Assembly: GCA_902363335.1 (NCBI GenBank)
Contig: CABIZV010000005.1
Coordinates: forward strand, 248,001 to 312,000
Source: Enterobacteriaceae bacterium
Lineage (GTDB): Bacteria > Pseudomonadota > Gammaproteobacteria > Enterobacterales > Enterobacteriaceae
DNA length: 64,000 nt
Direction of reading: 5' to 3'
Part shown: piece after piece, positions 53,590 through 62,772 of the stretch
Layout of the letters: each line of letters opens with the position of its first letter
Position numbering within the stretch: the stretch's first letter is position 1
The notes under the pieces: generated by a model
The model's database searches: none
What the model was told of the DNA's origin: nothing
The model's input: the letters and a program-made list of their open reading frames with translations, nothing else
Translations under genes and position numbers: made by a program

Positions 53590-53604
53590 ATTAATACGAT
53601 TAAT
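53590..53604. promoter_or_regulatory. Candidate LysR-type dyad in the divergent gap
   Basis: ATTAAT-ACG-ATTAAT is symmetric and sits 22 bases upstream of the LysR gene start in an AT-rich divergent promoter. It fits an autoregulatory site by position, but such AT-rich dyads are common by chance. Confidence 0.3.
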
Positions 53605-53754
53605 TTTACTAATTTATATGCCATGAATATACTTTTTGCTACGGACTTAATCACAAAATCACGCACGCAATTATTTGTTTTTATAATGCATTCTTAAATT
53701 TATATATTTGTGATGAATGTGGTAATGCGCGCCGTGGAATAAGGTGTCAAGGAT

Positions 53755-54945
53755 ATGAAAGAAAAACTATGGACTAAAGATTTTTGGGCAGTCACTATTC
53801 TTAGCTTTATTATTTTCTTCGTATTTTATGTGCTCTTAACGCTTCTTCCCATTTATATTGCCGACACTCTCAATGCAACGGCTGATAAAGCTGGTTTGCT
53901 GGTGACGTTCTTCCTGGCCGCCGCTATTATCGTGCGCCCATTTGCCGGGCAGTGGGTGGGCAAATACTCGAATAAAACGATTCTGATGCTTTCCTCTCTG
54001 GCGTTTCTGGTCGTGACCGCGCTATATCCTTTCTGCCACTCAATTGGCGCACTGCTTTTTATTCGCGTGCTCCACGGTATCACCTTCGGGGTGATTACCA
54101 CGGTAAAAGGGACGATTTCCGCACGGTTAATACCCGCCTCCCGACGTGGGGAGGGCATCAGCTTTTTCTCTTTAGCCATGGGCCTGGCAATGGTTGTTGG
54201 GCCGTGGATTGGCCTGAATATGGCGCGTCATAGCGCATTTATTCCCGCGTTCTGGATGTGTACGGCGGCGTGTGTTGTGGGCATTATTCTTTCGCTTATC
54301 GTTAACGTCCCGCCGGTTATTCGTCATGCCGACGGTTCGCAACCAAAGCTGGGCTTTGCGGCAATGTTCGATAAAGCAGCCTTACCCTTTGCCACGGTCA
54401 CTTTCTTTATGACGTTTGCTTATGCCGGGGTTTCCGCTTTCCTGGCGCTGTATGCACGCGAGCTGGACTTAATGGCCGCGGCCAGTAACTTCCTGCTGTG
54501 CTATGCCATTTTCCTGATGATTTGCCGCGCCTTTACCGGCAATATCTGCGATAAAAAAGGGCCGAAATATGTGGTTTATCCTTGCCTTCTCGCTTTCACT
54601 GTAGGATTGGTGGTGCTGGGGTACACGCAGGGCAGCATCACGATGATTCTTGCTGGGGCCTTAATTGGTATCGGCTACGGTTCGGTCACCCCAATCTTTC
54701 AGACGCAAATCATCAGCTCGGTCGAGCCGCATAAAATTGGCGTGGCGAACTCGCTGTTCTTTAATGCAATGGATGCCGGTTTAGCGCTGGGTGCATTCGT
54801 GATGGGGCTGATGGTTGACGGTGTTGGGTATCGCGCGATTTATCTGATGGGGGCGGTGCTGGTGGTGTTGGCCGGTGCGCTGTATATCATCCAGATGAAA
54901 CTTCGTGGCCCGATGACATTAGTGAGTGCACACGAAGTGCACTAA
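53755..54945 (+). CDS. MFS transporter divergent from LysR gene
   Basis: A 396-residue major facilitator with twelve hydrophobic helices. The TM2-TM3 signature reads RPFAGQWVGKYSNKTIL and the domain-2 equivalent CRAFTGNICDKKGPKYVV. Helix 5 contains SLAMGLAMVVGPWIGLNMA. The group (YwoG/YfcJ/YhhS-like) is usually called a drug or small-molecule exporter, but the substrate is unknown. The start ATG 53755 follows AAGGTGTCAAGGAT. It converges on yfaE with three bases between stop codons. Control by the divergent LysR regulator is likely. Confidence 0.88.
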   Translation: MKEKLWTKDFWAVTILSFIIFFVFYVLLTLLPIYIADTLNATADKAGLLVTFFLAAAIIVRPFAGQWVGKYSNKTILMLSSLAFLVVTALYPFCHSIGALLFIRVLHGITFGVITTVKGTISARLIPASRRGEGISFFSLAMGLAMVVGPWIGLNMARHSAFIPAFWMCTAACVVGIILSLIVNVPPVIRHADGSQPKLGFAAMFDKAALPFATVTFFMTFAYAGVSAFLALYARELDLMAAASNFLLCYAIFLMICRAFTGNICDKKGPKYVVYPCLLAFTVGLVVLGYTQGSITMILAGALIGIGYGSVTPIFQTQIISSVEPHKIGVANSLFFNAMDAGLALGAFVMGLMVDGVGYRAIYLMGAVLVVLAGALYIIQMKLRGPMTLVSAHEVH

Positions 54946-54948
54946 CCA

Positions 54949-55203
54949 TTACATCTCAATTTCAATGTCACCTTTTGCCCTGCAACAGCAGGGCAAAATT
55001 TCGTCCGGCTGAATAAAGGCCAGCGGCTGGGTTAGCCAGTCCACCTGGCCTGAAACCAGCCGAGTGCGACAGGAACCACAGTAGCCTTCACGACACTGAT
55101 ACTCTACGCAGACGTTATGAGACTCCAACGCCGCCAGCAGGGACGGGTGTTCATCCTGGCACTGCAACCGCGTGCCAGAGATGCGCAGAATAACGCGGCT
55201 CAT
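54949..55203 (-). CDS. yfaE: [2Fe-2S] ferredoxin YfaE for NrdB cofactor maintenance
   Basis: An 84-residue plant-type ferredoxin. The cluster ligands are in QCREGYCGSCRTRL plus a distal Cys in ILPCCC. In E. coli YfaE reduces the diferric NrdB protein, helping to build and regenerate its tyrosyl radical. It overlaps nrdB by one base, so the two are translationally coupled. Confidence 0.95.
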   Translation of the reverse strand: MSRVILRISGTRLQCQDEHPSLLAALESHNVCVEYQCREGYCGSCRTRLVSGQVDWLTQPLAFIQPDEILPCCCRAKGDIEIEM

Positions 55204-56333
55204 TACAGCTGGAAGTCGCTAAGGTCGTCAGTATTGACTTCCGAGTCAATCTGCCCCACCAGGTACGAGCTGACCTCCACTTCTTGTGGGGCAACCTGCA
55301 CGTTATCTGACACCAGCCAGGTGTTGATCCATGGGATTGGGTTTGAGCGCGTCTGGAACGGCAGATCCAGCCCAACGGCCTGCATACGGATATTGGTGAT
55401 GTACTCAACGTACTGACACAGAATATCTTTGTTCAGGCCAATCATTGAGCCGTCGCGGAACAGATAGTCCGCCCACTCTTTTTCCTGCACCGCGGCCTGC
55501 ACAAACAGGTCGTAGCACTCTTGCTTACACTCTTCCGCAATCTCTGCCATTTCCGGGTCGTCCACGCCGCTACGCAGCAGGTTCAGCATGTGCTGAGTTC
55601 CGGTGAGGTGCAGCGCTTCATCACGGGCGATAAGGCGAATGATTTTGGCGTTGCCTTCCATCAGCTCGCGCTCGGCGAAAGCGAAGGAGCAGGCGAAGCT
55701 CACGTAGAAGCGAATCGCCTCCAGCGCGTTCACGCTCATCAGGCAAATGTAGAGCTTTTTCTTCAGCTCGCGCAGGTTCACGGTGACGGTTTTTCCGTTC
55801 ACGGTGTGCGTACCTTCGCCCAGCAGATGCCAGTAGCTGGTCATTTCGATCAGCTCATCATAATAGCTGGAGATGCCTTCCGCGCGCTTTTGAATCTGTT
55901 CGTTGGTGACGATGTCATCAAACACAATCGCCGGATCGTTGACGATGTTACGGATGATATGAGTATACGAACGCGAGTGGATGGTTTCAGAGAAGGCCCA
56001 CGTCTCCACCCAGGTTTCCAGTTCGGGAATGGAAATCAGCGGCAGCAGCGCGACGTTCGGGCTACGGCCCTGAATGGAGTCCAGCAGCGTCTGGTATTTC
56101 AGGTTGCTGATGAAAATATGCTTTTCGTGATCCGGCAGCGCCTGGTAGTCGATACGGTCGCGGGACACGTCAACTTCTTCTGGACGCCAGAAGAAGGAGA
56201 GCTGTTTTTCAATCAGCTTTTCGAAGATGTCATATTTCTGCTGGTCGTAGCGTGCCACGTTGACCGGCTGGCCAAAGAACATCGGCTCTTTGAGCTGATC
56301 GTTTTTCGTCTGTGAAAAAGTGGTGTATGCCAT
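55203..56333 (-). CDS. nrdB: Ribonucleotide reductase class Ia beta subunit
   Basis: A 376-residue radical-generating subunit, the same length as in E. coli. The di-iron site residues appear in FSETIHSRSYTHIIRN (Glu115, His118 and radical Tyr about 122) and in LIARDEALHLTGTQHML (Glu and His). The C-terminal tail YLVGQIDSEVNTDDLSDFQL docks on NrdA. It is separated from nrdA by 112 bases carrying a REP pair. Confidence 0.97.
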   Translation of the reverse strand: MAYTTFSQTKNDQLKEPMFFGQPVNVARYDQQKYDIFEKLIEKQLSFFWRPEEVDVSRDRIDYQALPDHEKHIFISNLKYQTLLDSIQGRSPNVALLPLISIPELETWVETWAFSETIHSRSYTHIIRNIVNDPAIVFDDIVTNEQIQKRAEGISSYYDELIEMTSYWHLLGEGTHTVNGKTVTVNLRELKKKLYICLMSVNALEAIRFYVSFACSFAFAERELMEGNAKIIRLIARDEALHLTGTQHMLNLLRSGVDDPEMAEIAEECKQECYDLFVQAAVQEKEWADYLFRDGSMIGLNKDILCQYVEYITNIRMQAVGLDLPFQTRSNPIPWINTWLVSDNVQVAPQEVEVSSYLVGQIDSEVNTDDLSDFQL

Positions 56334-56358
56334 TGATGTTAATCCTTTGTGGGATGAG

Positions 56359-56438
56359 CGCCGGATGGCGGTGCTTGCACCTTATCCGGCCTACAAACCG
56401 TGCAATCGTAGGCCGGGTAAGCGTAGCGCCACCCGGCA
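56359..56438. repeat. REP pair between nrdA and nrdB
   Basis: One REP (about 56359-56394) reads CGCCGGATGGCGGTG to CTTATCCGGCCTAC; the second (56408-56438) reads GTAGGCCGGGTAAG to CGCCACCCGGCA in opposite orientation. It lies inside the operon, where it could shift the ratio of alpha to beta subunit mRNA. Confidence 0.88.
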
Positions 56439-56445
56439 ACATTCA

Positions 56446-58731
56446 TCAGATCTTACATGCGCCGCTTTCGCAGCCGTCGTCCTGAATAGACGCGACCATG
56501 TCATCCTGCGCATCTTCCGCACCGTCGCGGGTGTTCTGGTAATACAGGGTCTTCACGCCAAATTTATAGGCGGTGAGCAAGTCTTTCAGCAGTTGCTGCA
56601 TCGGCACTTTGCCTGATGCGAAACGCGTTGGGTCGTAGTTGGTGTTAGCTGAAATCGACTGATCGATAAACTTCTGCATCACGCCGACCAGTTGCAGGTA
56701 GCCGTCGTTGTTTGGCATTTCCCACAGCAGTTCGTAGGCGTCTTTCAGGTGCTCGTAATCTGGCACGACCTGACGCAGGATACCGTCTTTCGACGCTTTG
56801 ATGCTCACGTAGCCGCGCGGTGGTTCAATACCGTTGGTGGCGTTAGAGATCTGTGAAGATGTCTCGGATGGCATCAGCGCAGACAGCGTGGAGTTACGTA
56901 GGCCGTGGGTCTTAATCGACTCGCGCAGCGTTTCCCAATCCAGATGCAGCGGCTCGCTGGTAATCGCATCGAGATCTTTTTTATAGGTATCGATTGGCAA
57001 AATACCCTGGGAATAGGTGGTTTCATTGAACCACGGGCAGGCACCTTGCTCTTTTGCCAGTTCGTTAGACGCTTTCAGCAGGTAATACTGAATAGCTTCA
57101 AAGGTCTGGTGAGTCAGGTTGTTGGCGCTGCCGTCGGAGTAGCGTTTGCCGTTTTTCGCCAGCCAGTAAGCGTAGTTAATGACGCCAATACCCAGCGTAC
57201 GACGACCCATCGCGCCACGTTCTGCCGCTTTAATCGGGTAGTCCTGGTAATCCAGCAGGGCATCCAGCGCGCGCACGGCCAGTATCGCCAGCTCTTCGAG
57301 TTCGTCGAGGCTTTTGATAGCGCCCAGGTTGAATGCGGACAGAGTACACAGTGCGATTTCGCCGTTTTCGTCGTTCACGTCGTCCAGCGGCTTGGTCGGC
57401 AGGGCGATTTCCAGGCACAGGTTAGACTGACGCACCGGTGCGATGGTTGGATCAAACGGGCTGTGGGTGTTGCAGTGATCGACGTTCTGAATATAGATAC
57501 GACCGGTAGAAGCACGTTCCTGCATCATCAGAGAGAACAGCTCAACGGCTTTTACGCGCTGTTTGCGGATGCTGTCGTCGTTTTCATACTGCGTGTACAG
57601 ACGTTCGAATTCGTCCTGATCGGCGAAGAACGCATCGTACAGCCCTGGGACGTCAGACGGGCTAAACAGGGTGATGTCGCCGCCTTTCAGCAGACGGGTG
57701 TACATCAGCTTGTTGATCTGCACGCCGTAGTCCATGTGACGCACGCGGTTGCCTTCTACGCCGCGGTTGTTTTTCAGTACCAGCAGGCTTTCTACTTCCA
57801 GGTGCCACATTGGATAGAACAGCGTTGCAGCACCGCCACGTACGCCGCCCTGAGAGCAGGATTTCACTGCGGTCTGGAAGTGTTTGTAGAACGGGATACA
57901 GCCGGTATGGAACGCTTCACCGCCGCGAATTGGGCTCCCCAGCGCACGAATACGACCGGCGTTGATGCCGATACCGGCGCGCTGGGACACGTATTTCACA
58001 ATCGCGCTGGAGGTGGCGTTAATGGAGTCGAGGCTATCGCCGCACTCAATCAGTACGCATGAGCTGAACTGGCGAGTCGGGGTACGCACGCCGGACATGA
58101 TTGGCGTTGGCAGCGAAATCTTGAACGTTGATACCGCGTCGTAGAAACGTTTAACGTATTGCAGACGGGTTTCACGCGGATAGTTTGAGAACAGGCAAGC
58201 GGCGACCAGAATATAAAGGAACTGAGCGCTTTCGTAAATTTCACCGGTGACGCGGTTCTGAACCAGATATTTCCCTTCCAGCTGCTTAACGGCTGCGTAG
58301 GAGAAGGTCATGTCACGGTCGTGAGCGATAAACGAGTCCATCTGCTTGAACTCTTCTTCCGTATAGTCTTCCAGCAGATGATTGTCATATTTACCCAGGT
58401 TCACCATGTGCTTAACGTGGTCGAAGAGGGCCGGTGGCTCGAACTGACCGTAGGCTTTTTTACGCAGGTGGAATACCGCCAGACGCGCGGCCAGGTACTG
58501 ATAATCCGGCGCGTCATGAGAGATCAGATCTGCGGCGGCCTTGATGATGGTTTCATGAATGTCGGACGTCTTCATTCCATCGTAGAACTGGATGTGTGAA
58601 CGCAGCTCGACCTGTGAAATCGACACGTTGTGCAGCCCTTCCGCTGCCCAATCCAGCACGCGATGAATTTTGTCGAGGTTAATACGTTCCGTACGACCGT
58701 CACGCTTCGTCACCAGCAGACTCTGATTCAT
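56446..58731 (-). CDS. nrdA: Ribonucleotide reductase class Ia alpha subunit
   Basis: A 761-residue catalytic subunit reducing ribonucleoside diphosphates, identical in length to E. coli NrdA. The N-terminal ATP-cone (about 5-95) begins LLVTKRDGRTERINLDKI. Active-site Cys residues are in QFSSCVLIECGD (225), QSNLCLEIALP (439, with Glu441) and ALCTLSAFNLG (462). The C-terminal redox pair is in DGCESGACKI. The start ATG 58731 gives the E. coli N-terminus; the open frame to 58779 is upstream of it in the leader. Confidence 0.97.
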   Translation of the reverse strand: MNQSLLVTKRDGRTERINLDKIHRVLDWAAEGLHNVSISQVELRSHIQFYDGMKTSDIHETIIKAAADLISHDAPDYQYLAARLAVFHLRKKAYGQFEPPALFDHVKHMVNLGKYDNHLLEDYTEEEFKQMDSFIAHDRDMTFSYAAVKQLEGKYLVQNRVTGEIYESAQFLYILVAACLFSNYPRETRLQYVKRFYDAVSTFKISLPTPIMSGVRTPTRQFSSCVLIECGDSLDSINATSSAIVKYVSQRAGIGINAGRIRALGSPIRGGEAFHTGCIPFYKHFQTAVKSCSQGGVRGGAATLFYPMWHLEVESLLVLKNNRGVEGNRVRHMDYGVQINKLMYTRLLKGGDITLFSPSDVPGLYDAFFADQDEFERLYTQYENDDSIRKQRVKAVELFSLMMQERASTGRIYIQNVDHCNTHSPFDPTIAPVRQSNLCLEIALPTKPLDDVNDENGEIALCTLSAFNLGAIKSLDELEELAILAVRALDALLDYQDYPIKAAERGAMGRRTLGIGVINYAYWLAKNGKRYSDGSANNLTHQTFEAIQYYLLKASNELAKEQGACPWFNETTYSQGILPIDTYKKDLDAITSEPLHLDWETLRESIKTHGLRNSTLSALMPSETSSQISNATNGIEPPRGYVSIKASKDGILRQVVPDYEHLKDAYELLWEMPNNDGYLQLVGVMQKFIDQSISANTNYDPTRFASGKVPMQQLLKDLLTAYKFGVKTLYYQNTRDGAEDAQDDMVASIQDDGCESGACKI

Positions 58732-58771
58732 GTGATTTTTACCTGTCCGTGAAAAGGAAAATGTCCCCTGC

Positions 58772-58809
58772 TTATCCACAATCGCCGTTGTAGCAAAACC
58801 TGTGGATAA
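58772..58809. promoter_or_regulatory. Inverted pair of consensus DnaA boxes before nrdA
   Basis: TTATCCACA (58772-58780) and its complement TGTGGATAA (58801-58809) are perfect strong DnaA boxes, 20 bases apart in opposite orientation. E. coli nrdAB is known to be controlled by DnaA through two such boxes. Confidence 0.88.
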
Positions 58810-58857
58810 ATACTATATGTAGGGGTTTGATGATTAATTAAACGCTATATGGTGAGT
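58810..58857. promoter_or_regulatory. Two NrdR-type boxes before nrdA
   Basis: CTATATGTAG (core 58813-58822) and CTATATGGTG (core 58845-58854) fit the NrdR core CWATATWTWG at 9 and 8 of 10 positions. The cores are 32 bases apart, about three helical turns, as expected for cooperative NrdR binding. The first overlaps the candidate minus-10. Confidence 0.6.
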
Positions 58858-59115
58858 ATTCTAGTCTGGATTCTTTTGAGTACAAGAGTTGATTTTGATG
58901 TTGAATTGAGGTTGTGAAAGGGTAAAAAACGCGAAGTCCACGGCGCGTAAGGGCTGGCGAGGATGTCAATAATTTGCAAAAAAAAATGAAAATTTGATCG
59001 AGTGCTGATTTCTTCGTCGAAGGGGGTTGTTGCGCAATATGACGCAGCGCAAATTTATCGTATCGCTACTACCAATGATGAGTGGGGCAGATAATCGGGG
59101 TGTCATCAGATGCGG

Positions 59116-59211
59116 TGCCGGATGGCGATGCTGGCGCATCTTATCCGGCCTACACAATCGGTATGGTGTTATTTAATCGTGTAGGCCTGATAAGCGCAGC
59201 GCCATCAGGCA
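59116..59211. repeat. REP pair between nrdA upstream region and ubiG
   Basis: The first palindrome (59116-59154) runs from TGCCGGATGGCGATG to CTTATCCGGCCTACA. The second (59181-59211) runs from GTAGGCCTGATAAG to GCCATCAGGCA in inverse orientation. Between them are 26 spacer bases. Confidence 0.88.
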
Positions 59212-59227
59212 TTGAGTAGTAGTAAAC

Positions 59228-59956
59228 CTATTCGCTTTTGGCGGTGGTATGCAGCATATAGTTAACATCAACCCCCGGCGCCAGCTTGAAACTGTTGGTC
59301 AGCGGGTTGTAGTGCAGACCAATCATGTGACGCTCTTTCAGCACGGTCTGGTCAACCCAGCCAAGCAGTTCGGCAGGCTTGATAAATTTCTTCACGTCGT
59401 GCGTGCCTTTAGGCACCATCCGCAGGATATATTCCGCACCGACCACCGCCATCAGCCAGGATTTGCCGTTACGGTTGAGGGTAGAAAAGAACACCTGGCC
59501 GCCCGGTTTCACCAACTGCGCGCAGGCTTTCACCACCGATTGTGGGTCTGGAACGTGTTCCAGCATTTCCATACAGGTCACCACGTCATACTGCTGTGCA
59601 TGTTTCGCGGCATGTTCTTCTACGGTTTCCTGAACGTAATCGACCGCAATACCGGTTTCCAGCGCGTGCAGTTTTGCCACCTGAAGCGGCTCAAAACCCA
59701 TATCCAGCCCGGTGACCGTCGCGCCTTCACGGGCCATACTCTCTGCCAGAATGCCGCCGCCGCAGCCGACATCGAGGATTTTTTTGCCGAACAGGCCGCC
59801 CGAACGCTCGGCGATGTAGCCAAGACGCAGAGGATTGATACGGTGCAGCGGCTTAAATTCCCCTTCCAGATCCCACCAGCGTGACGCGACGGCCTCGAAT
59901 TTGGCAATCTCTTCGTGGTCAACGTTGTGCGCAACCGTAGCTTTTTCGGCATTCAT
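59228..59956 (-). CDS. ubiG: Ubiquinone biosynthesis O-methyltransferase UbiG
   Basis: A 242-residue SAM-dependent class I methyltransferase that carries out both O-methylations in ubiquinone synthesis. Motif I is ILDVGCGGGILAESMAREG (about 60-78), with VTGLDMGFEPL and a post-I MEMLEHVPDP loop. SRWWDLEGEFKPLHRINPLR near the N-terminus is family-typical. Two residues longer than E. coli UbiG. Divergent from gyrA across 159 bases. Confidence 0.96.
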   Translation of the reverse strand: MNAEKATVAHNVDHEEIAKFEAVASRWWDLEGEFKPLHRINPLRLGYIAERSGGLFGKKILDVGCGGGILAESMAREGATVTGLDMGFEPLQVAKLHALETGIAVDYVQETVEEHAAKHAQQYDVVTCMEMLEHVPDPQSVVKACAQLVKPGGQVFFSTLNRNGKSWLMAVVGAEYILRMVPKGTHDVKKFIKPAELLGWVDQTVLKERHMIGLHYNPLTNSFKLAPGVDVNYMLHTTAKSE

Positions 59957-60041
59957 GGGTGTTTATGCTCCTTATTTCGTTATTGCTTGCGAGTATATCA
60001 GTACCGCCGAGCGAATAAAGCGTCTGGCGGGTGTAATGGGT

Positions 60042-60071
60042 TTACCTGTCTTTACGCGAATGTGTTATAAT
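60042..60071 (+). promoter_or_regulatory. Likely gyrA promoter
   Basis: A perfect TATAAT (60066-60071) with TTACCT (60042-60047) spaced 18, about 45 bases before the gyrA start. A non-optimal minus-35 and spacing suit the supercoiling-sensitive gyrase promoters. Confidence 0.6.
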
Positions 60072-60115
60072 TTGCGACCTTTGAATCCGGGATACAGTAG
60101 AGGGATAGCGGTTAG

Positions 60116-62752
60116 ATGAGCGACCTTGCGAGAGAAATTACACCGGTCAACATCGAGGAAGAGTTAAAGAACTCTTATCTGGATTATGCGATGTCGGTCA
60201 TTGTTGGCCGTGCGCTGCCGGATGTTCGAGATGGCCTGAAGCCGGTACACCGTCGCGTACTTTACGCCATGAACGTATTGGGCAATGACTGGAACAAAGC
60301 CTATAAAAAATCAGCCCGTGTCGTGGGTGACGTGATCGGTAAATATCACCCGCATGGTGATACCGCCGTATACGACACTATCGTCCGTATGGCACAGCCG
60401 TTCTCGCTGCGCTACATGCTGGTGGATGGTCAGGGTAACTTCGGTTCTGTCGATGGCGACTCCGCCGCAGCGATGCGTTATACGGAAATCCGTATGTCGA
60501 AAATCGCCCATGAACTGATGGCCGATCTGGAAAAGGAAACGGTTGATTTCGTCGATAACTACGACGGCACCGAGCGCATTCCAGACGTCATGCCGACCAA
60601 AATTCCTAACCTGCTGGTGAACGGTGCCTCTGGTATCGCCGTAGGTATGGCGACCAATATTCCACCTCATAACCTGACGGAAGTGATCAACGGCTGTCTG
60701 GCGTATGTCGACAACGAAGACATCAGCATTGAAGGGCTGATGGAACACATTCCGGGTCCGGACTTCCCAACGGCGGCGATCATCAACGGTCGTCGCGGTA
60801 TTGAAGAAGCCTACCGTACCGGTCGCGGTAAAGTTTACATTCGCGCGCGCGCGGAAGTGGAAGCTGACGCGAAAACGGGTCGTGAAACCATCATCGTGCA
60901 TGAAATTCCGTATCAGGTGAACAAAGCGCGCCTGATTGAGAAAATCGCCGAGCTGGTAAAAGAAAAACGTGTTGAAGGCATCAGCGCGCTGCGTGACGAG
61001 TCTGATAAAGACGGTATGCGCATCGTGATTGAAGTTAAACGCGACGCGGTCGGGGAAGTGGTTCTGAACAACCTCTACTCTCAGACTCAGCTGCAGGTTT
61101 CTTTCGGTATCAACATGGTGGCACTGCACCATGGTCAGCCGAAGATCATGAACCTGAAAGATATTATTGCTGCCTTCGTTCGTCACCGTCGCGAAGTGGT
61201 TACACGCCGTACTATCTTTGAACTGCGTAAAGCCCGCGATCGTGCACACATCCTCGAAGCACTCGCGATTGCGCTGGCAAACATCGATCCGATCATTGAA
61301 CTGATCCGTCGTGCGCCAACCCCGGCTGAAGCGAAAGCAGGTCTGGTTGCGCGTCCATGGGAGCTGGGCAACGTTTCTGCGATGCTGGAACGTGCCGGTG
61401 ATGATGCTGCGCGTCCTGAGTGGCTGGAACCTGAATTCGGCGTGCGCGACGGTCAGTACTACCTGACTGAACAGCAAGCGCAGGCTATCCTGGATCTGCG
61501 TTTGCAGAAACTGACCGGCCTTGAGCATGAAAAACTGCTCGACGAGTACAAAGAGCTGCTGGAACAGATCGCTGAACTGCTGCACATTCTGGGCAGCGCC
61601 GATCGTCTGATGGAAGTGATCCGTGAAGAGCTGGAACTGGTACGTGAACAGTTCGGTGACGCACGTCGTACTGAAATCACCGCCAACAGCTCTGATATCA
61701 ACATTGAAGATCTGATCAACCGCGAAGACGTGGTGGTCACTCTGTCCCATCAGGGCTATGTGAAATATCAGCCGCTTACCGACTACGAAGCCCAGCGTCG
61801 TGGTGGTAAAGGTAAGTCTGCCGCGCGTATTAAAGAAGAAGACTTTATCGACCGCCTGCTGGTGGCCAACACCCACGATACGATCCTGTGCTTCTCCAGC
61901 CGTGGTCGTCTGTACTGGATGAAGGTTTATCAGCTGCCGGAAGCAAGCCGTGGCGCGCGTGGACGTCCAATCGTCAACCTGCTGCCGCTGGAAGCCGACG
62001 AACGTATCACCGCGATCCTGCCAGTACGCGAGTACGAAGAGGGCGTGAACGTCTTTATGGCTACCGCCAGCGGTACCGTGAAGAAAACGGCGCTGACCGA
62101 GTTCAGCCGTCCGCGTTCTGCCGGTATTATTGCGGTTAACCTGAACGAAGGTGATGAGCTGATTGGCGTCGATCTGACCTCCGGGTCGGATGAAGCGATG
62201 CTGTTCTCCGCTGCCGGTAAAGTGGTTCGCTTTAAAGAAGATGCCGTCCGTGCCATGGGTCGTACTGCGACCGGCGTGCGTGGTATTAAGCTTGCGGGCG
62301 AGGACAAAGTTGTTTCTCTGATTATTCCACGTGGCGAAGGCGCTATCCTGACCGTGACGCAAAACGGTTATGGTAAACGTACCGCTGCCGAAGAGTATCC
62401 GACTAAGTCTCGTGCAACGCAGGGCGTTATCTCTATCAAAGTTACCGAGCGTAACGGTTCCGTAGTCGGCGCCGTGCAGGTTACCGACACCGATCAGATC
62501 ATGATGATCACCGATGCTGGTACCCTTGTGCGTACGCGCGTGTCGGAAGTCAGCATCGTGGGACGTAACACCCAGGGCGTTATCCTCATCCGCACAGCGG
62601 AAGACGAAAACGTGGTGGGTCTGCAACGTGTTGCTGAACCGGTAGATGACGAAGAGCTGGATGCTATCGACGGTAGCGTGGCGGAAGGCGATGATGAAAT
62701 CGCGCCTGAAACCGAAAGCGATGATGACGCCGCTGACGACGCAGAAGAGTAA
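60116..62752 (+). CDS. gyrA: DNA gyrase subunit A
   Basis: An 878-residue subunit that breaks and rejoins DNA while GyrB hydrolyses ATP. The catalytic Tyr122 is in AAAMRYTE. The quinolone pocket reads HPHGDTAVYD, with Thr at 83 and Asp at 87. The C-terminal pinwheel has the GyrA box QRRGGKGKSAARIKEED, and the tail is strongly acidic, as in E. coli GyrA (875). The N-terminal winged-helix/tower region is nearly unchanged from E. coli. The start ATG 60116 gives MSDLAREITPVNIEEEL. Followed by a terminator. Confidence 0.97.
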   Translation: MSDLAREITPVNIEEELKNSYLDYAMSVIVGRALPDVRDGLKPVHRRVLYAMNVLGNDWNKAYKKSARVVGDVIGKYHPHGDTAVYDTIVRMAQPFSLRYMLVDGQGNFGSVDGDSAAAMRYTEIRMSKIAHELMADLEKETVDFVDNYDGTERIPDVMPTKIPNLLVNGASGIAVGMATNIPPHNLTEVINGCLAYVDNEDISIEGLMEHIPGPDFPTAAIINGRRGIEEAYRTGRGKVYIRARAEVEADAKTGRETIIVHEIPYQVNKARLIEKIAELVKEKRVEGISALRDESDKDGMRIVIEVKRDAVGEVVLNNLYSQTQLQVSFGINMVALHHGQPKIMNLKDIIAAFVRHRREVVTRRTIFELRKARDRAHILEALAIALANIDPIIELIRRAPTPAEAKAGLVARPWELGNVSAMLERAGDDAARPEWLEPEFGVRDGQYYLTEQQAQAILDLRLQKLTGLEHEKLLDEYKELLEQIAELLHILGSADRLMEVIREELELVREQFGDARRTEITANSSDINIEDLINREDVVVTLSHQGYVKYQPLTDYEAQRRGGKGKSAARIKEEDFIDRLLVANTHDTILCFSSRGRLYWMKVYQLPEASRGARGRPIVNLLPLEADERITAILPVREYEEGVNVFMATASGTVKKTALTEFSRPRSAGIIAVNLNEGDELIGVDLTSGSDEAMLFSAAGKVVRFKEDAVRAMGRTATGVRGIKLAGEDKVVSLIIPRGEGAILTVTQNGYGKRTAAEEYPTKSRATQGVISIKVTERNGSVVGAVQVTDTDQIMMITDAGTLVRTRVSEVSIVGRNTQGVILIRTAEDENVVGLQRVAEPVDDEELDAIDGSVAEGDDEIAPETESDDDAADDAEE

Positions 62753-62772
62753 TTTGTCGCGTGGCTAATAAG

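Larger units (their letters stand above)
58732..59110 (-). promoter_or_regulatory. nrdA upstream control region
   Basis: Read toward nrdA on the minus strand, it has a candidate promoter with minus-35 complementary to 58836-58841 and minus-10 TATAGT complementary to 58812-58817, spaced 18. NrdR-type boxes and two DnaA boxes lie around and just downstream of it. The more distal part, to the REP elements, is AT-rich with nothing recognisable; E. coli has yfaL in this interval but no trace is seen. Confidence 0.6.

Noticed and set aside
3155..59211. CRISPR arrays, tRNA genes or insertion sequences
   Set aside because: The repeats seen are isolated REP-type palindromes or the GC-rich intergenic element, without regular spacers, transposase genes or target-site duplications; no cloverleaf was recognised.
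60311..62626. A 771-codon open frame antisense to gyrA
   Set aside because: It mirrors a conserved, codon-biased gene; the translation has no family likeness and no ribosome site. Long antisense frames are a known artefact of such codon use.
60116..62752. GyrA Thr83 as an acquired quinolone-resistance mutation
   Set aside because: Known mutations at Ser83 are usually Leu, Phe, Ile or Tyr; Thr83 is wild type in several enteric genera.
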